This document shows positions 39,986 to 49,905 of a DNA stretch of 64,000 nucleotides, in pieces. The DNA lies in NCBI RefSeq assembly GCF_003026105.1, contig NZ_PYNW01000015.1, forward strand, positions 39,996 to 103,995. Direction: 5' to 3'. A model generated the notes under the pieces. The model was not told the origin of the DNA. It did not search any database and saw nothing but the letters and a program-made list of their open reading frames with translations. Source of the stretch: Photobacterium sp. GB-56. GTDB taxonomy: Bacteria; Pseudomonadota; Gammaproteobacteria; Enterobacterales; Vibrionaceae. Each line of letters opens with the position of its first letter. Position 1 is the stretch's first letter. The translations under genes were made by a program, and so were the position numbers.

Positions 39986-40876
39986 TTATTTATTACGCTT
40001 GTGATGATAAAGTTTACGATCGGCACGTTCAATCAAAGACAGCATAGAATCACCTTTATTAAAGGTCGCTGTGCCATAAGAAAATCCAATATTTAAGATA
40101 CCCAAGATTGGGCTTTGTTGAATATATTGGTTGATCCGTGATACCACTTTTATTTCAGAGCGAGCACTGGCAGGTTGAAGTAAAATAATAAATTCATCAC
40201 CTCCAATGCGATAACAACGATCTGAAGTGCGCGTTGCAAACTTCAGTGCATTAGCAAAATCTTTAATGACTTTGTCGCCATCAAGATGACCAAAGTTATC
40301 ATTCACTTGTTTAAAATTATCTAAGTCACAAATAAACAGTACCAACTCCACATCTCGTTTTTCGCTCATCGCAATAGCATGATGAATATCTTGCTCAAAA
40401 CACATTCTATTACATAGCCCTGAAAGTTTATCTTTCAGTGCCATATGTTTTACTTTTTGATATTCAATCGCATTAAATAGAGGGCCTGCAAATAAACGGT
40501 GGTAGGTATGTAATAGGCTTATTTCGTCGTTATCTAACGGATAAAGAGTGGAGTAATGAAGTGAGCCTAAAGAGTTATCACCAAAGCGTAAAGCAAAGCT
40601 GTTTTGATGAGGTGTCGGTTTTCCTTGGCGGATCAATGTTGTAGTTTCATCAAGGGTCCAGACTAAACGAGCGATATCAATTTGTTTATCTAGCTCTCTG
40701 CAGAGAGGTTGAAATAACGCTTGGATCTCCAGCTTCCCTTGAAGTTTTTGCAGGATCAACAGACGTTGATCCGCAGCTAAAGGTTTTTGCTTTAGCTTAG
40801 GGGAAGGTGAGGAATGAGATCGATTAAATAAAGCCTGTTCCATTACGACAAGATCAATAACTATTTGATTTGTCAC
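39986..40876 (-). CDS. Diguanylate cyclase, GGDEF with intact active site
   Basis: Protein of 296 residues. The N-terminal 145 residues form a soluble sensory region, GAF-like in size, without a recognised motif. The C-terminal GGDEF domain is complete: DKLSGLCNRMCFEQDI, CDLDNFKQVNDNFGHLDGDK and YRIGGDEFIILLQ, so c-di-GMP synthesis is expected. An RxxD inhibitory site is not at the usual place five residues before GGDEF (TSDRCYRI there). No membrane segment. It is a single gene between yaeP and proS and has no counterpart in the E. coli locus. Confidence 0.88.
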   Translation of the reverse strand: MTNQIVIDLVVMEQALFNRSHSSPSPKLKQKPLAADQRLLILQKLQGKLEIQALFQPLCRELDKQIDIARLVWTLDETTTLIRQGKPTPHQNSFALRFGDNSLGSLHYSTLYPLDNDEISLLHTYHRLFAGPLFNAIEYQKVKHMALKDKLSGLCNRMCFEQDIHHAIAMSEKRDVELVLFICDLDNFKQVNDNFGHLDGDKVIKDFANALKFATRTSDRCYRIGGDEFIILLQPASARSEIKVVSRINQYIQQSPILGILNIGFSYGTATFNKGDSMLSLIERADRKLYHHKRNK

Positions 40877-40987
40877 TATAGGGCATATTTTGAGCAGATC
40901 AATGATAACGGCAAGATTGTAACGGATATTTACTGTTACATAAAAAAATGGGAGTGAGTAAAATGTTTTTTTAAAATAAAGAATAGA

Positions 40988-41016
40988 AAAAAAGCTGCCA
41001 TAACGACAGCTTTTTC
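40988..41016 (-). terminator. Terminator of proS
   Basis: Stem AAAAAGCTG / CAGCTTTTT with an intervening loop, followed on the minus strand by a run of T. Located just after the proS stop. Confidence 0.8.
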
Positions 41017-41037
41017 AATATGTTATTAGCTTTTTAC

Positions 41038-42753
41038 TTAAGCCATTTTTTGCTTAATAAACGCAACAACATCATTTACAGCAACGGCTTCTTTGATACC
41101 TGTGCGACGGTTTTTATATTCCATCTCACCGTTTTCAAGGCTACGGTTACCAATAACGATAGTATGTGGAATACCTAGTAGTTCGTGATCTGCAAACATG
41201 ACTCCTGGGCGTTCTTTACGATCATCAAACAGTACTTCAATACCAGCAGCAGTTAGATCGGCATATAGCTTCTCTGCCGCTTCTTTTACTTCTTCTGATT
41301 TCGCCATGTTCATAGGAACAATAGAAACGTGGAATGGTGCAAGCGCATCTGGCCAGATAATGCCGTTTTCGTCATGGTTCTGTTCGATAGCTGATGCCAC
41401 AACACGTGATACACCAATACCGTAACAACCCATTTCTAGAATGGTGTTTTTACCGTTAGCATCTAGCACGCCACAGTTCATCTTCTCAGAGTATGTATTA
41501 CCTAGCTGGAAGATGTGACCCACTTCGATACCACGTTTTAGCATCAATGTACCTTGGCCACATGGGCTTGGATCACCTTCAACTACATTACGTAGATCTT
41601 CAACGCGATCTAGCTCAACGTCACGGCCCCAGTTGATACCAACATGGTGTTTACCATCGATGTTTGCGCCTGCAGCAAAATCGCTCATTACAGCAACAGT
41701 ACGGTCAACGATAAATGGAAGCTCAAGACCGACAGGACCAAGTGAGCCAGGACCTGCGTTAACGAACTGGCGAATTTCTTCTTCAGTTGCCATTTCAAGT
41801 GGAGAAGCAACCCAGTCTAGGTTTTCAGCTTTAATTTCGTTTAATTCGTGATCACCACGAACCAATAGCGCTACGATAGGCGCATCGATTTCATCAGAAG
41901 CTTTAACAAATAAGGTCTTGATCGTTTTCTCGATAGCAATACCGTGTTGCTCAACTAACTCATCGATAGTTTTCGCATTAGGTGTATCGATAACAGACAG
42001 TTCCACTGTTGGTGCTGCACGTTCGTGAGCAGGGGCTAGTGCTTCTGCTTTTTCGATGTTTGCTGCGTAGTCAGATTCAGTTGAGAATGCAATTAAGTCT
42101 TCGCCGCTTTCTGCTAATACGTGGAACTCCTGAGAGCCATTACCACCGATTGCGCCAGAGTCGGCCCATACTGGACGGTACTCAAGACCCATGCGATCGA
42201 ACGCTTTACAGTAAGCGTCGTGCATTGCATCGTAAGACTTTTGTAGACCTTCTTTGTCAATGTCAAAGCTGTAAGCATCCATCATGCAGAATTCACGTGC
42301 ACGCATTACGCCGAAACGTGGACGACGCTCGTCACGGAATTTAGTTTGGATTTGGTACAGGTTCAACGGAAGTTGCTTGTAAGAGCTTACTTCGTTGCGT
42401 ACTAGGCTTGTGATCACTTCTTCTGCTGTTGGGCTAAGCACAAACGGACGAGTATGGCGGTCAGTAAAGCGAAGTAGTTCAGGGCCCATTTTTTCTGAGC
42501 GGCCTGTTTCTTCCCATAGTTCAAACGGCTGAACAACGGGCATCAAGGTTTCGATTGCGCCTGCATTGTCGATCTCTTGGCGAACGATGTTTTCGACCTT
42601 ACGCAGAACACGCAGACCTGTAGGTAGCCAGGTGTATAGACCTGAAGCCAGCTTACGGATCATACCTGCACGTAGCATTAGCTGGTGGCTAATAACTTCT
42701 GCGTCGTTTGGAGTCTCCTTCAGAGTAGAAAGAAGATAGTTACTGGTACGCAT
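41038..42753 (-). CDS. proS: Prolyl-tRNA synthetase
   Basis: Class II synthetase of the bacterial type (571 residues). Motif 2 is visible around [21 protein letters not shown] and motif 3 around [16 protein letters not shown]. Between them lies the INS editing domain, which removes Ala-tRNA-Pro (about residues 225-405), and the anticodon-binding domain ends the protein. Start [22 protein letters not shown] is canonical. Position next to trmO and metNIQ is as in E. coli. Confidence 0.98.
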   Translation of the reverse strand: MRTSNYLLSTLKETPNDAEVISHQLMLRAGMIRKLASGLYTWLPTGLRVLRKVENIVRQEIDNAGAIETLMPVVQPFELWEETGRSEKMGPELLRFTDRHTRPFVLSPTAEEVITSLVRNEVSSYKQLPLNLYQIQTKFRDERRPRFGVMRAREFCMMDAYSFDIDKEGLQKSYDAMHDAYCKAFDRMGLEYRPVWADSGAIGGNGSQEFHVLAESGEDLIAFSTESDYAANIEKAEALAPAHERAAPTVELSVIDTPNAKTIDELVEQHGIAIEKTIKTLFVKASDEIDAPIVALLVRGDHELNEIKAENLDWVASPLEMATEEEIRQFVNAGPGSLGPVGLELPFIVDRTVAVMSDFAAGANIDGKHHVGINWGRDVELDRVEDLRNVVEGDPSPCGQGTLMLKRGIEVGHIFQLGNTYSEKMNCGVLDANGKNTILEMGCYGIGVSRVVASAIEQNHDENGIIWPDALAPFHVSIVPMNMAKSEEVKEAAEKLYADLTAAGIEVLFDDRKERPGVMFADHELLGIPHTIVIGNRSLENGEMEYKNRRTGIKEAVAVNDVVAFIKQKMA

Positions 42754-42880
42754 TGATGGTATCCGTTGATTAATTAAATTAAAAAAAGAAGGAATAAATC
42801 CCGCCCGTCAGTGATCTGACGATAGCCGAATATATTACCAGCCTACACGTTATTCGCCAAAGAGAACTGTATAAGATCTG

Positions 42881-43582
42881 CTATTGATTAACTTTCTCGA
42901 TCTGATTAACGGTTATTTGTTGTTCTGTTACTGAGAAGTGAACATTAAAATCAAATAAATGCACCGCATATTGTTTTGGATCGGGCTTACCTTTCTTATA
43001 AGCAGGACGTGGATCTTGCGCTAAAATTTCACAGATCACGGTTTGATAATAGCTTTTGTTTTTTGCTGGTAGTTGATTGAGCGCTGTTTCACTAAAACAC
43101 ACGGGCATTAGATCCGGTGTGTTAGAAGCAAATCCACCTTGTGCTTGTGGCAAGCTGTCTGAATAAGGGATATAAGGCTTAATATCGATAATAGGCGTAC
43201 CATCAACGAGATCAACACCACCGAGTTCAATGATCACATTACCGTTTTCATGGCGAATGCCTTTTAATTCGACCGCAGACATGCCAATGCCATTGGGGCG
43301 GAATGTGGCACGGCTGGCAAACACACCAATACGTTCATTACCACCCAATCGAGGCGGTCTAACGGTTGGGCGCCATCCGGCATCTAAATTCTGATCAAAC
43401 AAAAATAATAACCACAAATGACTAAATTGCTCTATGCCTCTTATCGCTTCTAATGAATTTGCAGCACCTTGTAAAACAATTTCAGAACGCGCACTTGGCA
43501 CTAACCCAGGCTGCCGAGGAACAGCAAATTTTTCTTTATAGGGAGAGTGGATAATGCCGATAGGTTCGATGTTATAAGACAT
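42881..43582 (-). CDS. trmO: tRNA (adenine(37)-N6)-methyltransferase TrmO
   Basis: SAM-dependent enzyme that methylates t6A37 in tRNA-Thr. Formerly YaeB/TsaA. The 233-residue protein shows IEPIGIIHSPYKEKFAVPRQPG, the TsaA signature FASRATFRPNGIGMSAVEL, and DLVDGTPIIDIKPYIPYSD. The C-terminal part carries the small extension with DPRPAYKKG. Between proS and metQ as in E. coli. Confidence 0.95.
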   Translation of the reverse strand: MSYNIEPIGIIHSPYKEKFAVPRQPGLVPSARSEIVLQGAANSLEAIRGIEQFSHLWLLFLFDQNLDAGWRPTVRPPRLGGNERIGVFASRATFRPNGIGMSAVELKGIRHENGNVIIELGGVDLVDGTPIIDIKPYIPYSDSLPQAQGGFASNTPDLMPVCFSETALNQLPAKNKSYYQTVICEILAQDPRPAYKKGKPDPKQYAVHLFDFNVHFSVTEQQITVNQIEKVNQ

Positions 43583-43627
43583 GGAATGAAGCCAATTAAG
43601 AAGCCAAAAGAGCTAAGAATATAGCAT

Positions 43628-43655
43628 AAAAAAGGGTAGGTGCTGAGACCTACCC
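43628..43655 (-). terminator. Terminator of metNIQ
   Basis: Stem GGGTAGGT / ACCTACCC with a 6-base loop. On the minus strand the stem is followed by CTTTTTT-like sequence. It lies after the metQ stop and before trmO. Confidence 0.85.
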
Positions 43656-43685
43656 GATAAGTATATGGTTACAGGAAAGGAGGGA

Positions 43686-44501
43686 TTACCAACCTTTTAC
43701 CACACCACCATTAAAGATATTTTTTGCAGAGTTATATACATCTTCAGATTGGTACGCTTGAACAAATTTCTTCACGTTTTCCGCATTCACATTATCTGCA
43801 CGAGACACAATCAGGTTGACATATGGTGATTCTTTATCTTCTACAAACACACCGTCGCGCTCAGGCGTTAAGTTAATGCTACTTGCGTAAGTGGTATTAA
43901 TAACAGCCAGTGCCACATCATCTAAAGAGCGTGGTAATTGTGCTGCTTCTAGCTCAACAATCTTTAAGTTTTTCGGGTTTTCAACAATATCTAATACTGT
44001 AGCAGTTAAACCTGAACCGTCTTTTAGTTTAATTAGGCCTTGCTGTTGAAGAAGTAAGAGTGAACGACCAAGGTTGGTAGGATCGTTTGGTACTGCCACT
44101 TTATCGCCGTCTTTTAGCTCATCAACAGATTTGATTGAGTTTGAGTAACCTGCGATTGGGTAAACAAAAGTATTCCCCGCTACCGCAAACTTGTAACCGC
44201 GATCTTTAATTTGCTGATCAAGATATGGTTTGTGTTGGAAAGCATTAGCATCAATAGAGCCTTCTTCTAATGCCGCATTCGGTGATACGTAATCAGTAAA
44301 AGAAACTAATTCTACATCCAAGCCATATTTTTCTTTTGCTTGTTTTGCAGCAACTTCAGCAACTTGCTCTTCGGCTCCTGCCATGACGCCAATTTTTACC
44401 TTGCTATTATCAACTACGGCTTCTTTTTCACTACAGCCTGTTAGTGATAGGGCTGCAGCAACACCTGCAAGAGCAAAAACATGTTTTAGATTAAACGCCA
44501 T
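43686..44501 (-). CDS. metQ: D-/L-methionine-binding lipoprotein MetQ
   Basis: Substrate-binding lipoprotein of the MetNIQ importer. The 271 residues start with a lipoprotein signal (FALAGVAAALSLTGC, lipobox LTGC), then the NlpA-type domain: KIGVMAGAEEQVAEVAA, EGSIDANAFQHKPYLDQQ and VPNDPTNLGRSLLLLQQ. It is anchored to the inner membrane on the periplasmic side. Last gene of the metNIQ operon. Confidence 0.97.
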   Translation of the reverse strand: MAFNLKHVFALAGVAAALSLTGCSEKEAVVDNSKVKIGVMAGAEEQVAEVAAKQAKEKYGLDVELVSFTDYVSPNAALEEGSIDANAFQHKPYLDQQIKDRGYKFAVAGNTFVYPIAGYSNSIKSVDELKDGDKVAVPNDPTNLGRSLLLLQQQGLIKLKDGSGLTATVLDIVENPKNLKIVELEAAQLPRSLDDVALAVINTTYASSINLTPERDGVFVEDKESPYVNLIVSRADNVNAENVKKFVQAYQSEDVYNSAKNIFNGGVVKGW

Positions 44502-44543
44502 ACAACTTCTCCTTAAAATGGGGTTTTCCTTAAAGTGTTTTGA

Positions 44544-45230
44544 TTATCGATGATCAACACGTTTTACGAGGTAATCACCGACAGATTGAATAATTTGGAC
44601 CAGTACTATTAGAACGACGACTGTGATAGCCATCACGGTGCCATCGAAACGTTGGTAGCCATAACGAATACCGACATCACCTAAACCGCCACCGCCAACC
44701 GTACCCGCCATCGCGGAATAACTGACTAAGGTAACAAGGGTGATCGTTACCGCATTGATGATGCCTGGTAATGCTTCTGGTAATAGCACTTTCTTAATGA
44801 TCTGTAGTGGTGTTGCTCCCATAGATTGTGCTGCTTCCACAAGGCCTGATGGAATTTCTAACAATGCCCCTTCAACTAAACGAGCAATAAAAGGAATTGC
44901 TCCTACAGCAAGAGGAACTATCGCCGCAGCAGTACCAATTGAGCTACCTACGACAAAGCGGGTAAATGGAATGATCGCAACCAGCAGAATAATAAAAGGA
45001 ATAGAGCGGCCAATATTAACGATAATGCCAAGGATGTTATTAACAACGGTATTTTCTAATAAGCCATTTTTCTTCGTTAAGTGAAGGGTGACACCCAAAG
45101 GAATACCAATAACAAAACCAATTAGCCCTGATACAAACACCATGGTTAATGTTTGTCCTAATGCTTCAATCAGTAAATCAATCAGGCGGGTATTTTGTTG
45201 CCACCACAGGGTTAAATCATTAAGCGACAT
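44544..45230 (-). CDS. metI: Methionine ABC transporter permease MetI
   Basis: Inner-membrane subunit with five membrane helices. The start at 45230 ([13 protein letters not shown]) matches the family, giving 228 residues and an 11-base overlap with metN; the start at 45248 would overlap more. The EAA loop that contacts the ATPase is seen as [21 protein letters not shown]. Between metN and metQ. Confidence 0.96.
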   Translation of the reverse strand: MSLNDLTLWWQQNTRLIDLLIEALGQTLTMVFVSGLIGFVIGIPLGVTLHLTKKNGLLENTVVNNILGIIVNIGRSIPFIILLVAIIPFTRFVVGSSIGTAAAIVPLAVGAIPFIARLVEGALLEIPSGLVEAAQSMGATPLQIIKKVLLPEALPGIINAVTITLVTLVSYSAMAGTVGGGGLGDVGIRYGYQRFDGTVMAITVVVLIVLVQIIQSVGDYLVKRVDHR

Positions 45231-46254
45231 AGCCAAGCACCTCAACATTTACTTTATTTTGACGTAGAAAATTGACCGCATTCTCAACAGAGTCTTGATC
45301 ACCAAAAAACTCTGCTAACATCAGTCCAAATTTTACTCCTCCCGCATAATCCATATCCGAGCTGAGAATACTGATATCTAAACCAAACTTACGTGTTACT
45401 TGGCTGATCAGTGGCGCATCAACAGAAGCACCGGTGAACTCTAAACGAATAAGAGGGTATGAGTTTTCAACTTGTGTTGGCGTCATACGAGCTTGGTAAT
45501 CAGCTGGAATCGACAAATCCAATGTTGAACGAATAAAGTCTTTGGCTAATTCAGTGTTGGGGTGTGAGAAAATATCACCGACTGATCCCTGTTCAACTAA
45601 TTTACCGTCACCAATAATTGCGACCTCACTACAGATACGCTTCACGACATCCATTTCATGGGTAATAAGCAAAATAGTTAGGTTTAGCTTTCGGTTAATT
45701 TCTTGCAGTAGCTCCAGAATCGAATGCGTGGTGGCAGGATCTAATGCACTGGTGGCTTCATCACAGAGTAACACTTTGGGATCAGAGGCTAACGCACGAG
45801 CAATCGCGACACGTTGCTTTTGTCCACCACTTAAATTTGCTGGGTAGCTTTGGTGTTTATCTTCAAGACCGACTAAAGCCAGTAACTCTGTCACTTTTGT
45901 TTTTATTATCGCTTTATTGGTATTGGCTAATTCAAGAGGCAAAGCAACATTATCAAAAACTGTGCGAGATGAAAGGAGATTAAAATGTTGGAAAATCATG
46001 CCTATTTTACGACGAGCCAAAGTGAGTTTTTGGTTCGATAGAGTAGTAAGATCGATACCATCGACAATCACTTGACCATTAGAAGGGCGCTCTAACAAAT
46101 TAACACAACGAATGAGGGTACTTTTCCCTGCACCGGATGAGCCAATAACCCCAAAGATAGTACCTTGCTTAATTGTAAGGTTTATATCGCTTAATGCGTT
46201 TATAGCCTTATCGCCTTGATAGAAGACTTTATTGAGTTGCTTTATTTCTATCAT
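45220..46254 (-). CDS. metN: Methionine ABC transporter ATP-binding protein MetN
   Basis: 344-residue ATPase: Walker [11 protein letters not shown]-loop [12 protein letters not shown], signature [15 protein letters not shown], Walker [13 protein letters not shown] and the switch histidine in LLITHEMD. The C-terminal NIL domain (about residues 265-344, [19 protein letters not shown]) binds methionine and inhibits transport when the cell has enough. MetJ boxes lie upstream. Confidence 0.97.
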   Translation of the reverse strand: MIEIKQLNKVFYQGDKAINALSDINLTIKQGTIFGVIGSSGAGKSTLIRCVNLLERPSNGQVIVDGIDLTTLSNQKLTLARRKIGMIFQHFNLLSSRTVFDNVALPLELANTNKAIIKTKVTELLALVGLEDKHQSYPANLSGGQKQRVAIARALASDPKVLLCDEATSALDPATTHSILELLQEINRKLNLTILLITHEMDVVKRICSEVAIIGDGKLVEQGSVGDIFSHPNTELAKDFIRSTLDLSIPADYQARMTPTQVENSYPLIRLEFTGASVDAPLISQVTRKFGLDISILSSDMDYAGGVKFGLMLAEFFGDQDSVENAVNFLRQNKVNVEVLGYVA

Positions 46255-46402
46255 TGAACGTCCTGCTCCTAGATAAAACTATTGTATGATCTTGAAAAAC
46301 TATTGTATAAATTTATGGTTATTTGTTTTATTAGGGTTAAATAAGTAACTAACCTGAAATTGTGATGCTATGTTCTATTATAAAAGCTGTCAATAGCTAT
46401 TT

Positions 46403-46426
46403 TTACATCTAGACGTCCAAACGGCT
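46403..46426. promoter_or_regulatory. MetJ operator upstream of metN
   Basis: Three contiguous 8-base met boxes, TTACATCT, AGACGTCC and AAACGGCT, matching AGACGTCT at 5, 7 and 6 positions. MetJ with SAM binds such tandem boxes cooperatively and represses methionine genes. The site lies about 150 bases before metN and 90 before the divergent gmhB. Confidence 0.65.
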
Positions 46427-46515
46427 ATGTAGTGAGCGTTAATCAATAACGAGTACTCTTCATTATTAACTCGTGCCATAATCTAAAAAATTTATGATTT
46501 AAGAGGGCTATCCTT

Positions 46516-47070
46516 TTGGCCAAACCTGCAGTCTTTATTGACCGTGATGGCGTGATTAATGTTGATCACGGCTATGTCCATACCGTTGATGATTTCGAAT
46601 ACATTGACGGGGTATTTGAAGCATGTAAAAAATTCAAAGAAATGGGTTATCTACTCGTATTGGTGACTAACCAATCAGGTATCGCTCGCGGTATGTTTAG
46701 TGAAGATGAATTTACTTCATTAACAGAGTGGATGGACTGGAATTTTGTTGATAATGGCGTTGAGTTTGATGGTATTTACTACTGCCCGCACCATGCAACA
46801 AAAGGGCAGGGTGATTACTTGCAAGATTGTGATTGCCGTAAACCCAAACCAGGTATGTTTATTTCAGCTCGCGATTTCTTGAAAATCGATATGTCGCAAT
46901 CTGTGATGATTGGTGATAAAGCGGATGACATGAAAGCAGCCACAGCTGCTGATGTTGCTTTAAAAGTGCTCGTACGTACAGGTAAGCCGATCACGGATGA
47001 AGGTGAAGCGTTAGCAAACGTGGTGTTAGACAGTATTGCTGATGTACCAGAGTGGTTAGCAATTCAATAG
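46516..47070 (+). CDS. gmhB: D-glycero-beta-D-manno-heptose 1,7-bisphosphate 7-phosphatase GmhB
   Basis: HAD-family phosphatase in the ADP-heptose pathway for the LPS inner core. The 184-residue protein has the nucleophile motif [25 protein letters not shown], the zinc loop [21 protein letters not shown] and the last motif [12 protein letters not shown]. The start is TTG (46516) with AGAGGG 9 bases before it. In E. coli gmhB also follows metN divergently and is next to an rRNA operon. Confidence 0.96.
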   Translation: MAKPAVFIDRDGVINVDHGYVHTVDDFEYIDGVFEACKKFKEMGYLLVLVTNQSGIARGMFSEDEFTSLTEWMDWNFVDNGVEFDGIYYCPHHATKGQGDYLQDCDCRKPKPGMFISARDFLKIDMSQSVMIGDKADDMKAATAADVALKVLVRTGKPITDEGEALANVVLDSIADVPEWLAIQ

Positions 47071-47086
47071 AAATGAGTGCTTATAT

Positions 47087-47115
47087 AAAGGTCGTTATTA
47101 AACGGCCTTTTTTGT
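47087..47115 (+). terminator. Terminator after gmhB
   Basis: AAAGGTCGTT / AACGGCCTTT (one G-T pair) with a short A+T loop and a T run. Confidence 0.82.
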
Positions 47116-47285
47116 CTCTATAACTGGTCGTTTTAACGAAAAGTTAACGATTTAGCTTAGTGAGTTAGACTAACTGAGCCCGTTTTTTGTCAAAAACATT
47201 AGAAATAATAACATTTTTAAGATTGGTACAATTTCTGCAGATTACAGAATGAATTGATTAGTAATGCTCTTAGGGGGATTTATTC

Positions 47286-47534
47286 ATGATGTGGCGTGTA
47301 CTTATTAATGCTATAAAAACGGCTGTAATTTCAATAAGTGTTGTGAGCTCGTTTAGTACTAATGCGAATGAACCAGATGAAAGTGGTGATTGGTATCTCT
47401 CTCAATTTCATCAAATTGCAGATCAGCAAGTAAATGTCGTTGCTGTCATTGAGCAAGAAAATGCTGAGACGTTGAAACAAACATTATCAGACACACAAAA
47501 TGCGGTGCTTAACGAGATAAAAAAGGGGAAGTAA
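47286..47534 (+). CDS. Small exported protein of unknown function
   Basis: 82 residues. A signal peptide is likely (WRVLINAIKTAVISISVVSSFSTNANE, cleaved after NA or so), leaving about 55 acidic residues (SGDWYLSQFHQIADQQVN, VIEQENAETLKQTLSDTQNAVL) that look helical. An AGGGGGA ribosome-binding site precedes the ATG pair. I do not recognise the family. A hairpin with arms GGGGAAGTA / TACTTCCCC at its stop could end transcription. It lies alone between gmhB and the convergent TonB cluster. Confidence 0.55.
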   Translation: MMWRVLINAIKTAVISISVVSSFSTNANEPDESGDWYLSQFHQIADQQVNVVAVIEQENAETLKQTLSDTQNAVLNEIKKGK

Positions 47535-47600
47535 TAAATACTTCCCCAAACAGTGTGACTGACTCACACAAGATCACGACAGTGAAAGGTGATGGTACCT

Positions 47601-48818
47601 TTAGCTTTGGTCTTCTAAAAATGCAATCCATGGCTCAGCACTGCTTTTCATCGAAGATGACTGCGCAGCTGTTTTCATCGCCTTTAAAGCATTTTGATGC
47701 TGATCTAATTCAAAGTAAGCCATGCCCCTAAGGTAAGCGAGTTCAGCCTTTTCATCGCGTTTAGCGTTGGATGAACTGTTAGCAAAAGCAGTTGCTTGCT
47801 TAAATTGCTTATCCTGTATCATTAATTTAACGATACGGATTTGTTGTTTACCTGAAGGTGCAATTTTAAAAGCTTGCTTATAGGTACTGATGGCTTCATC
47901 TAGCTCTTTTGCCTGATGATAAAAACTGGCTTGCTTCTCAATATTTGCATGAGTACGAGCAATGTTATTATTTGCCATTTCTTGCGCCATTATCTTCGCT
48001 GCTCTGTGGGGAATACCTTGGTATGCCATAAAGTTTACTAAGCGAAGGTGTTCTTTTTCTCCCTCTAACAAACCTAATTTGTAAGCAGCTTCAAGAGTCG
48101 CTAGCGCATTTTTATTCTGGTTGAGCTCCATATAAACCCCAGATAGTTGCATCCAATAACGTTTTTTCGTTGGATACTTATTCGTTAAGGTTTTCAGGAC
48201 ACTCGCAACACTTTTGTATTGCTTTAATTCGTAATGGGATGAAACTAGCAATAAGTACCACGATTCATTCGGCGATTTCGTCATTGAGATCGCTTTTTTT
48301 GTAGGTGCAATTGCGTTTCTATAATTTCCCATTTGAACATAAGCACTTGCCAGTGTGATGTAAGCATGCGCGGGTGGTTTTTCTTTGGTCGTTTTAGCAA
48401 CTTTAAACCATGTATTCATGGTGTTGACCGAGTTTTTGTATTGCTCTTCTGCTAAATATAACTGTGCCAAGCTATAACGAACTTGTTGTGCCACCGGTAC
48501 TGGTAGCGCATCCATTTTCAATGCGTCAGCAAAATATTTGGCAGCCTTCGGGTAATTATCTTTTAAAGAGTAAAGAAATCCCATTTGTTGCAATAACACG
48601 GCACGGTCATACTTCTTCTTATTTGAACTACTTAACGATTTATTTAGTTTGCTAATGGCCTCGTTGTACTTTTCCTCTGCAATGAGTTCTTGAACTTTGT
48701 TCACAGTACGAAAAGTACGATCTGAAAGTTGCGGGTTCTCATTGGCTACTGCGGGTGCAGAGAGCACACCCGCAGCAAGCGTGAGAGAAGCCAGCATGTG
48801 TTTTATTGATTTCATCAT
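47601..48818 (-). CDS. TPR protein of the TonB cluster
   Basis: 405 residues from the ATG at 48818, which has AAGGAG 6 bases before it; the longer frame lacks such a site. A signal peptide (KSIKHMLASLTLAAGVLSAPAVA) is followed by about nine TPR units (for example YDRAVLLQQMGFLYSLKDNY, AYVQMGNYRNAIAPTKKAI), so it acts in the periplasm. TPR genes occupy this last position in TonB2-type clusters of Vibrio (TtpC, ExbB2, ExbD2, TonB2, TPR). A role in TonB assembly or receptor contact is inferred. Confidence 0.85.
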   Translation of the reverse strand: MMKSIKHMLASLTLAAGVLSAPAVANENPQLSDRTFRTVNKVQELIAEEKYNEAISKLNKSLSSSNKKKYDRAVLLQQMGFLYSLKDNYPKAAKYFADALKMDALPVPVAQQVRYSLAQLYLAEEQYKNSVNTMNTWFKVAKTTKEKPPAHAYITLASAYVQMGNYRNAIAPTKKAISMTKSPNESWYLLLVSSHYELKQYKSVASVLKTLTNKYPTKKRYWMQLSGVYMELNQNKNALATLEAAYKLGLLEGEKEHLRLVNFMAYQGIPHRAAKIMAQEMANNNIARTHANIEKQASFYHQAKELDEAISTYKQAFKIAPSGKQQIRIVKLMIQDKQFKQATAFANSSSNAKRDEKAELAYLRGMAYFELDQHQNALKAMKTAAQSSSMKSSAEPWIAFLEDQS

Positions 48819-48828
48819 GTTTGACTCC

Positions 48829-49467
48829 TTAATTGGTTGAGAACTCGATCTCTTGAGACATCTTCGCACTCGCTGGTTTACCATCAACCATTTTGGGCTT
48901 AAAGGTCCATTTAGAAACAGTTTTTTTCGCAGCTTTGCCTAAGCCAAGCTTACGAGGTGTTTCTTTGAGAACTTTTACGTTTTCAACCGCGCCGCGCTCA
49001 TTAACCACAAACTCGAGTAACACGACCCCTTTTTCAAGCCCTGAACGTGCAGCCTTTCGAGGCATTTGAGGCTGAAATGTTGCTAGTGGAATTGGACCAT
49101 TGTTACCACCAACCGCTTGTGCACCACCGCCTTGAGAGTAATGCCCTAGCACGGAACCACCAGTTACATTAACGGGTAAATTTAACTGCGGCGTGTCCAT
49201 TGGCATTTGTTCCATCACCGGTTTTACCGTTGCCGTTACCTTCATTTCTGGTGGCGGTGGCGGGCGTTTTGGTGGTGGCGGAGGTTTTGGCAATTCGCGT
49301 TTCTTCTCCTGTATTTTTTCATTTTGTTTAACGTGGATGAAGTCAACCATACGAAGATCTTCATCCGACGTCAGCTCGTGGCGCTCTTTATTTACTAGCT
49401 TGTCCATCCCCCAGAACAACCCGAGGGAGACAACGAGCGCCAGTGCAATAGAGACCAAATACCGCAT
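48829..49467 (-). CDS. tonB: Energy transducer TonB (TonB2-type)
   Basis: 212 residues from the ATG at 49467, 5 bases after the exbD stop, with AAGGA upstream. One N-terminal membrane anchor (RYLVSIALALVVSLGLFWGMD), a short proline-rich linker (PKPPPPPKRPPPPPEMK) and a C-terminal TonB domain (PRKAARSGLEKGVVLLEFVV through VSKWTFKPKM). It is shorter than TonB1 proteins, as is usual for TonB2/TonB3. It passes proton-motive-force energy from ExbB/ExbD to outer-membrane receptors. Confidence 0.95.
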   Translation of the reverse strand: MRYLVSIALALVVSLGLFWGMDKLVNKERHELTSDEDLRMVDFIHVKQNEKIQEKKRELPKPPPPPKRPPPPPEMKVTATVKPVMEQMPMDTPQLNLPVNVTGGSVLGHYSQGGGAQAVGGNNGPIPLATFQPQMPRKAARSGLEKGVVLLEFVVNERGAVENVKVLKETPRKLGLGKAAKKTVSKWTFKPKMVDGKPASAKMSQEIEFSTN

Positions 49468-49471
49468 AGGC

Positions 49472-49879
49472 TTAATCCTTATTCGTTGCGGCAATGGAGA
49501 TATTTTCAACACCTGCCATTTTTATTTGATCCATGACTTTTACAACCACGCCAGCATTGGCTTCTTGATCGGCTTGAATGACTACCGCTCCATCAGGGCT
49601 TTCAGCACGTAGACGTTCAATATTGGCTCGCACTGCATCAACTTCAATACGGCGTTTATCGACCCAAACATCACCTGCGGCACCAACGGCAACCATGATG
49701 TTACCTTTCTTAACCACTTGCGCGGAATTTGCACTTGGTCGACTGACTTCGATACCCGCTTCTTTTACAAACGATGTTGTAACGATAAAGAAAATCAACA
49801 TGATAAATACGATGTCGAGCATGGGTGTCATATCGATAGCTGCTTCATCGCTGCTATCACTGCTATAGCGTCTTTTCAT
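49472..49879 (-). CDS. exbD: Biopolymer transport protein ExbD
   Basis: 135 residues: an N-terminal membrane helix with the functional aspartate in IDMTPMLDIVFIMLIFFIV, followed by a small periplasmic domain (AVVIQADQEANAGVVVKVMDQ, quoted in part). It is the proton-conducting partner of ExbB and stands in the TonB operon, with TonB starting a few bases after its stop. Confidence 0.95.
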   Translation of the reverse strand: MKRRYSSDSSDEAAIDMTPMLDIVFIMLIFFIVTTSFVKEAGIEVSRPSANSAQVVKKGNIMVAVGAAGDVWVDKRRIEVDAVRANIERLRAESPDGAVVIQADQEANAGVVVKVMDQIKMAGVENISIAATNKD

Positions 49880-49905
49880 GACCTATACCTCTCAATCCTT
49901 TGAAT

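Noticed and set aside
42009..42344. 111-residue plus-strand frame
   Set aside because: Lies wholly inside proS on the opposite strand; low-complexity, Arg/Leu-rich shadow translation.
45542..45983. Plus-strand frames opposite metN
   Set aside because: Antisense to conserved ATPase motifs; no independent support.
48829..48887. Longer N terminus for the TPR protein overlapping tonB
   Set aside because: It would put 23 basic residues before the signal peptide; the ATG at 48818 has AAGGAG at the proper distance.
49193..49612. Glycine-rich plus-strand frame of 139 residues
   Set aside because: The glycine run is the complement of the proline-rich linker codons of tonB.
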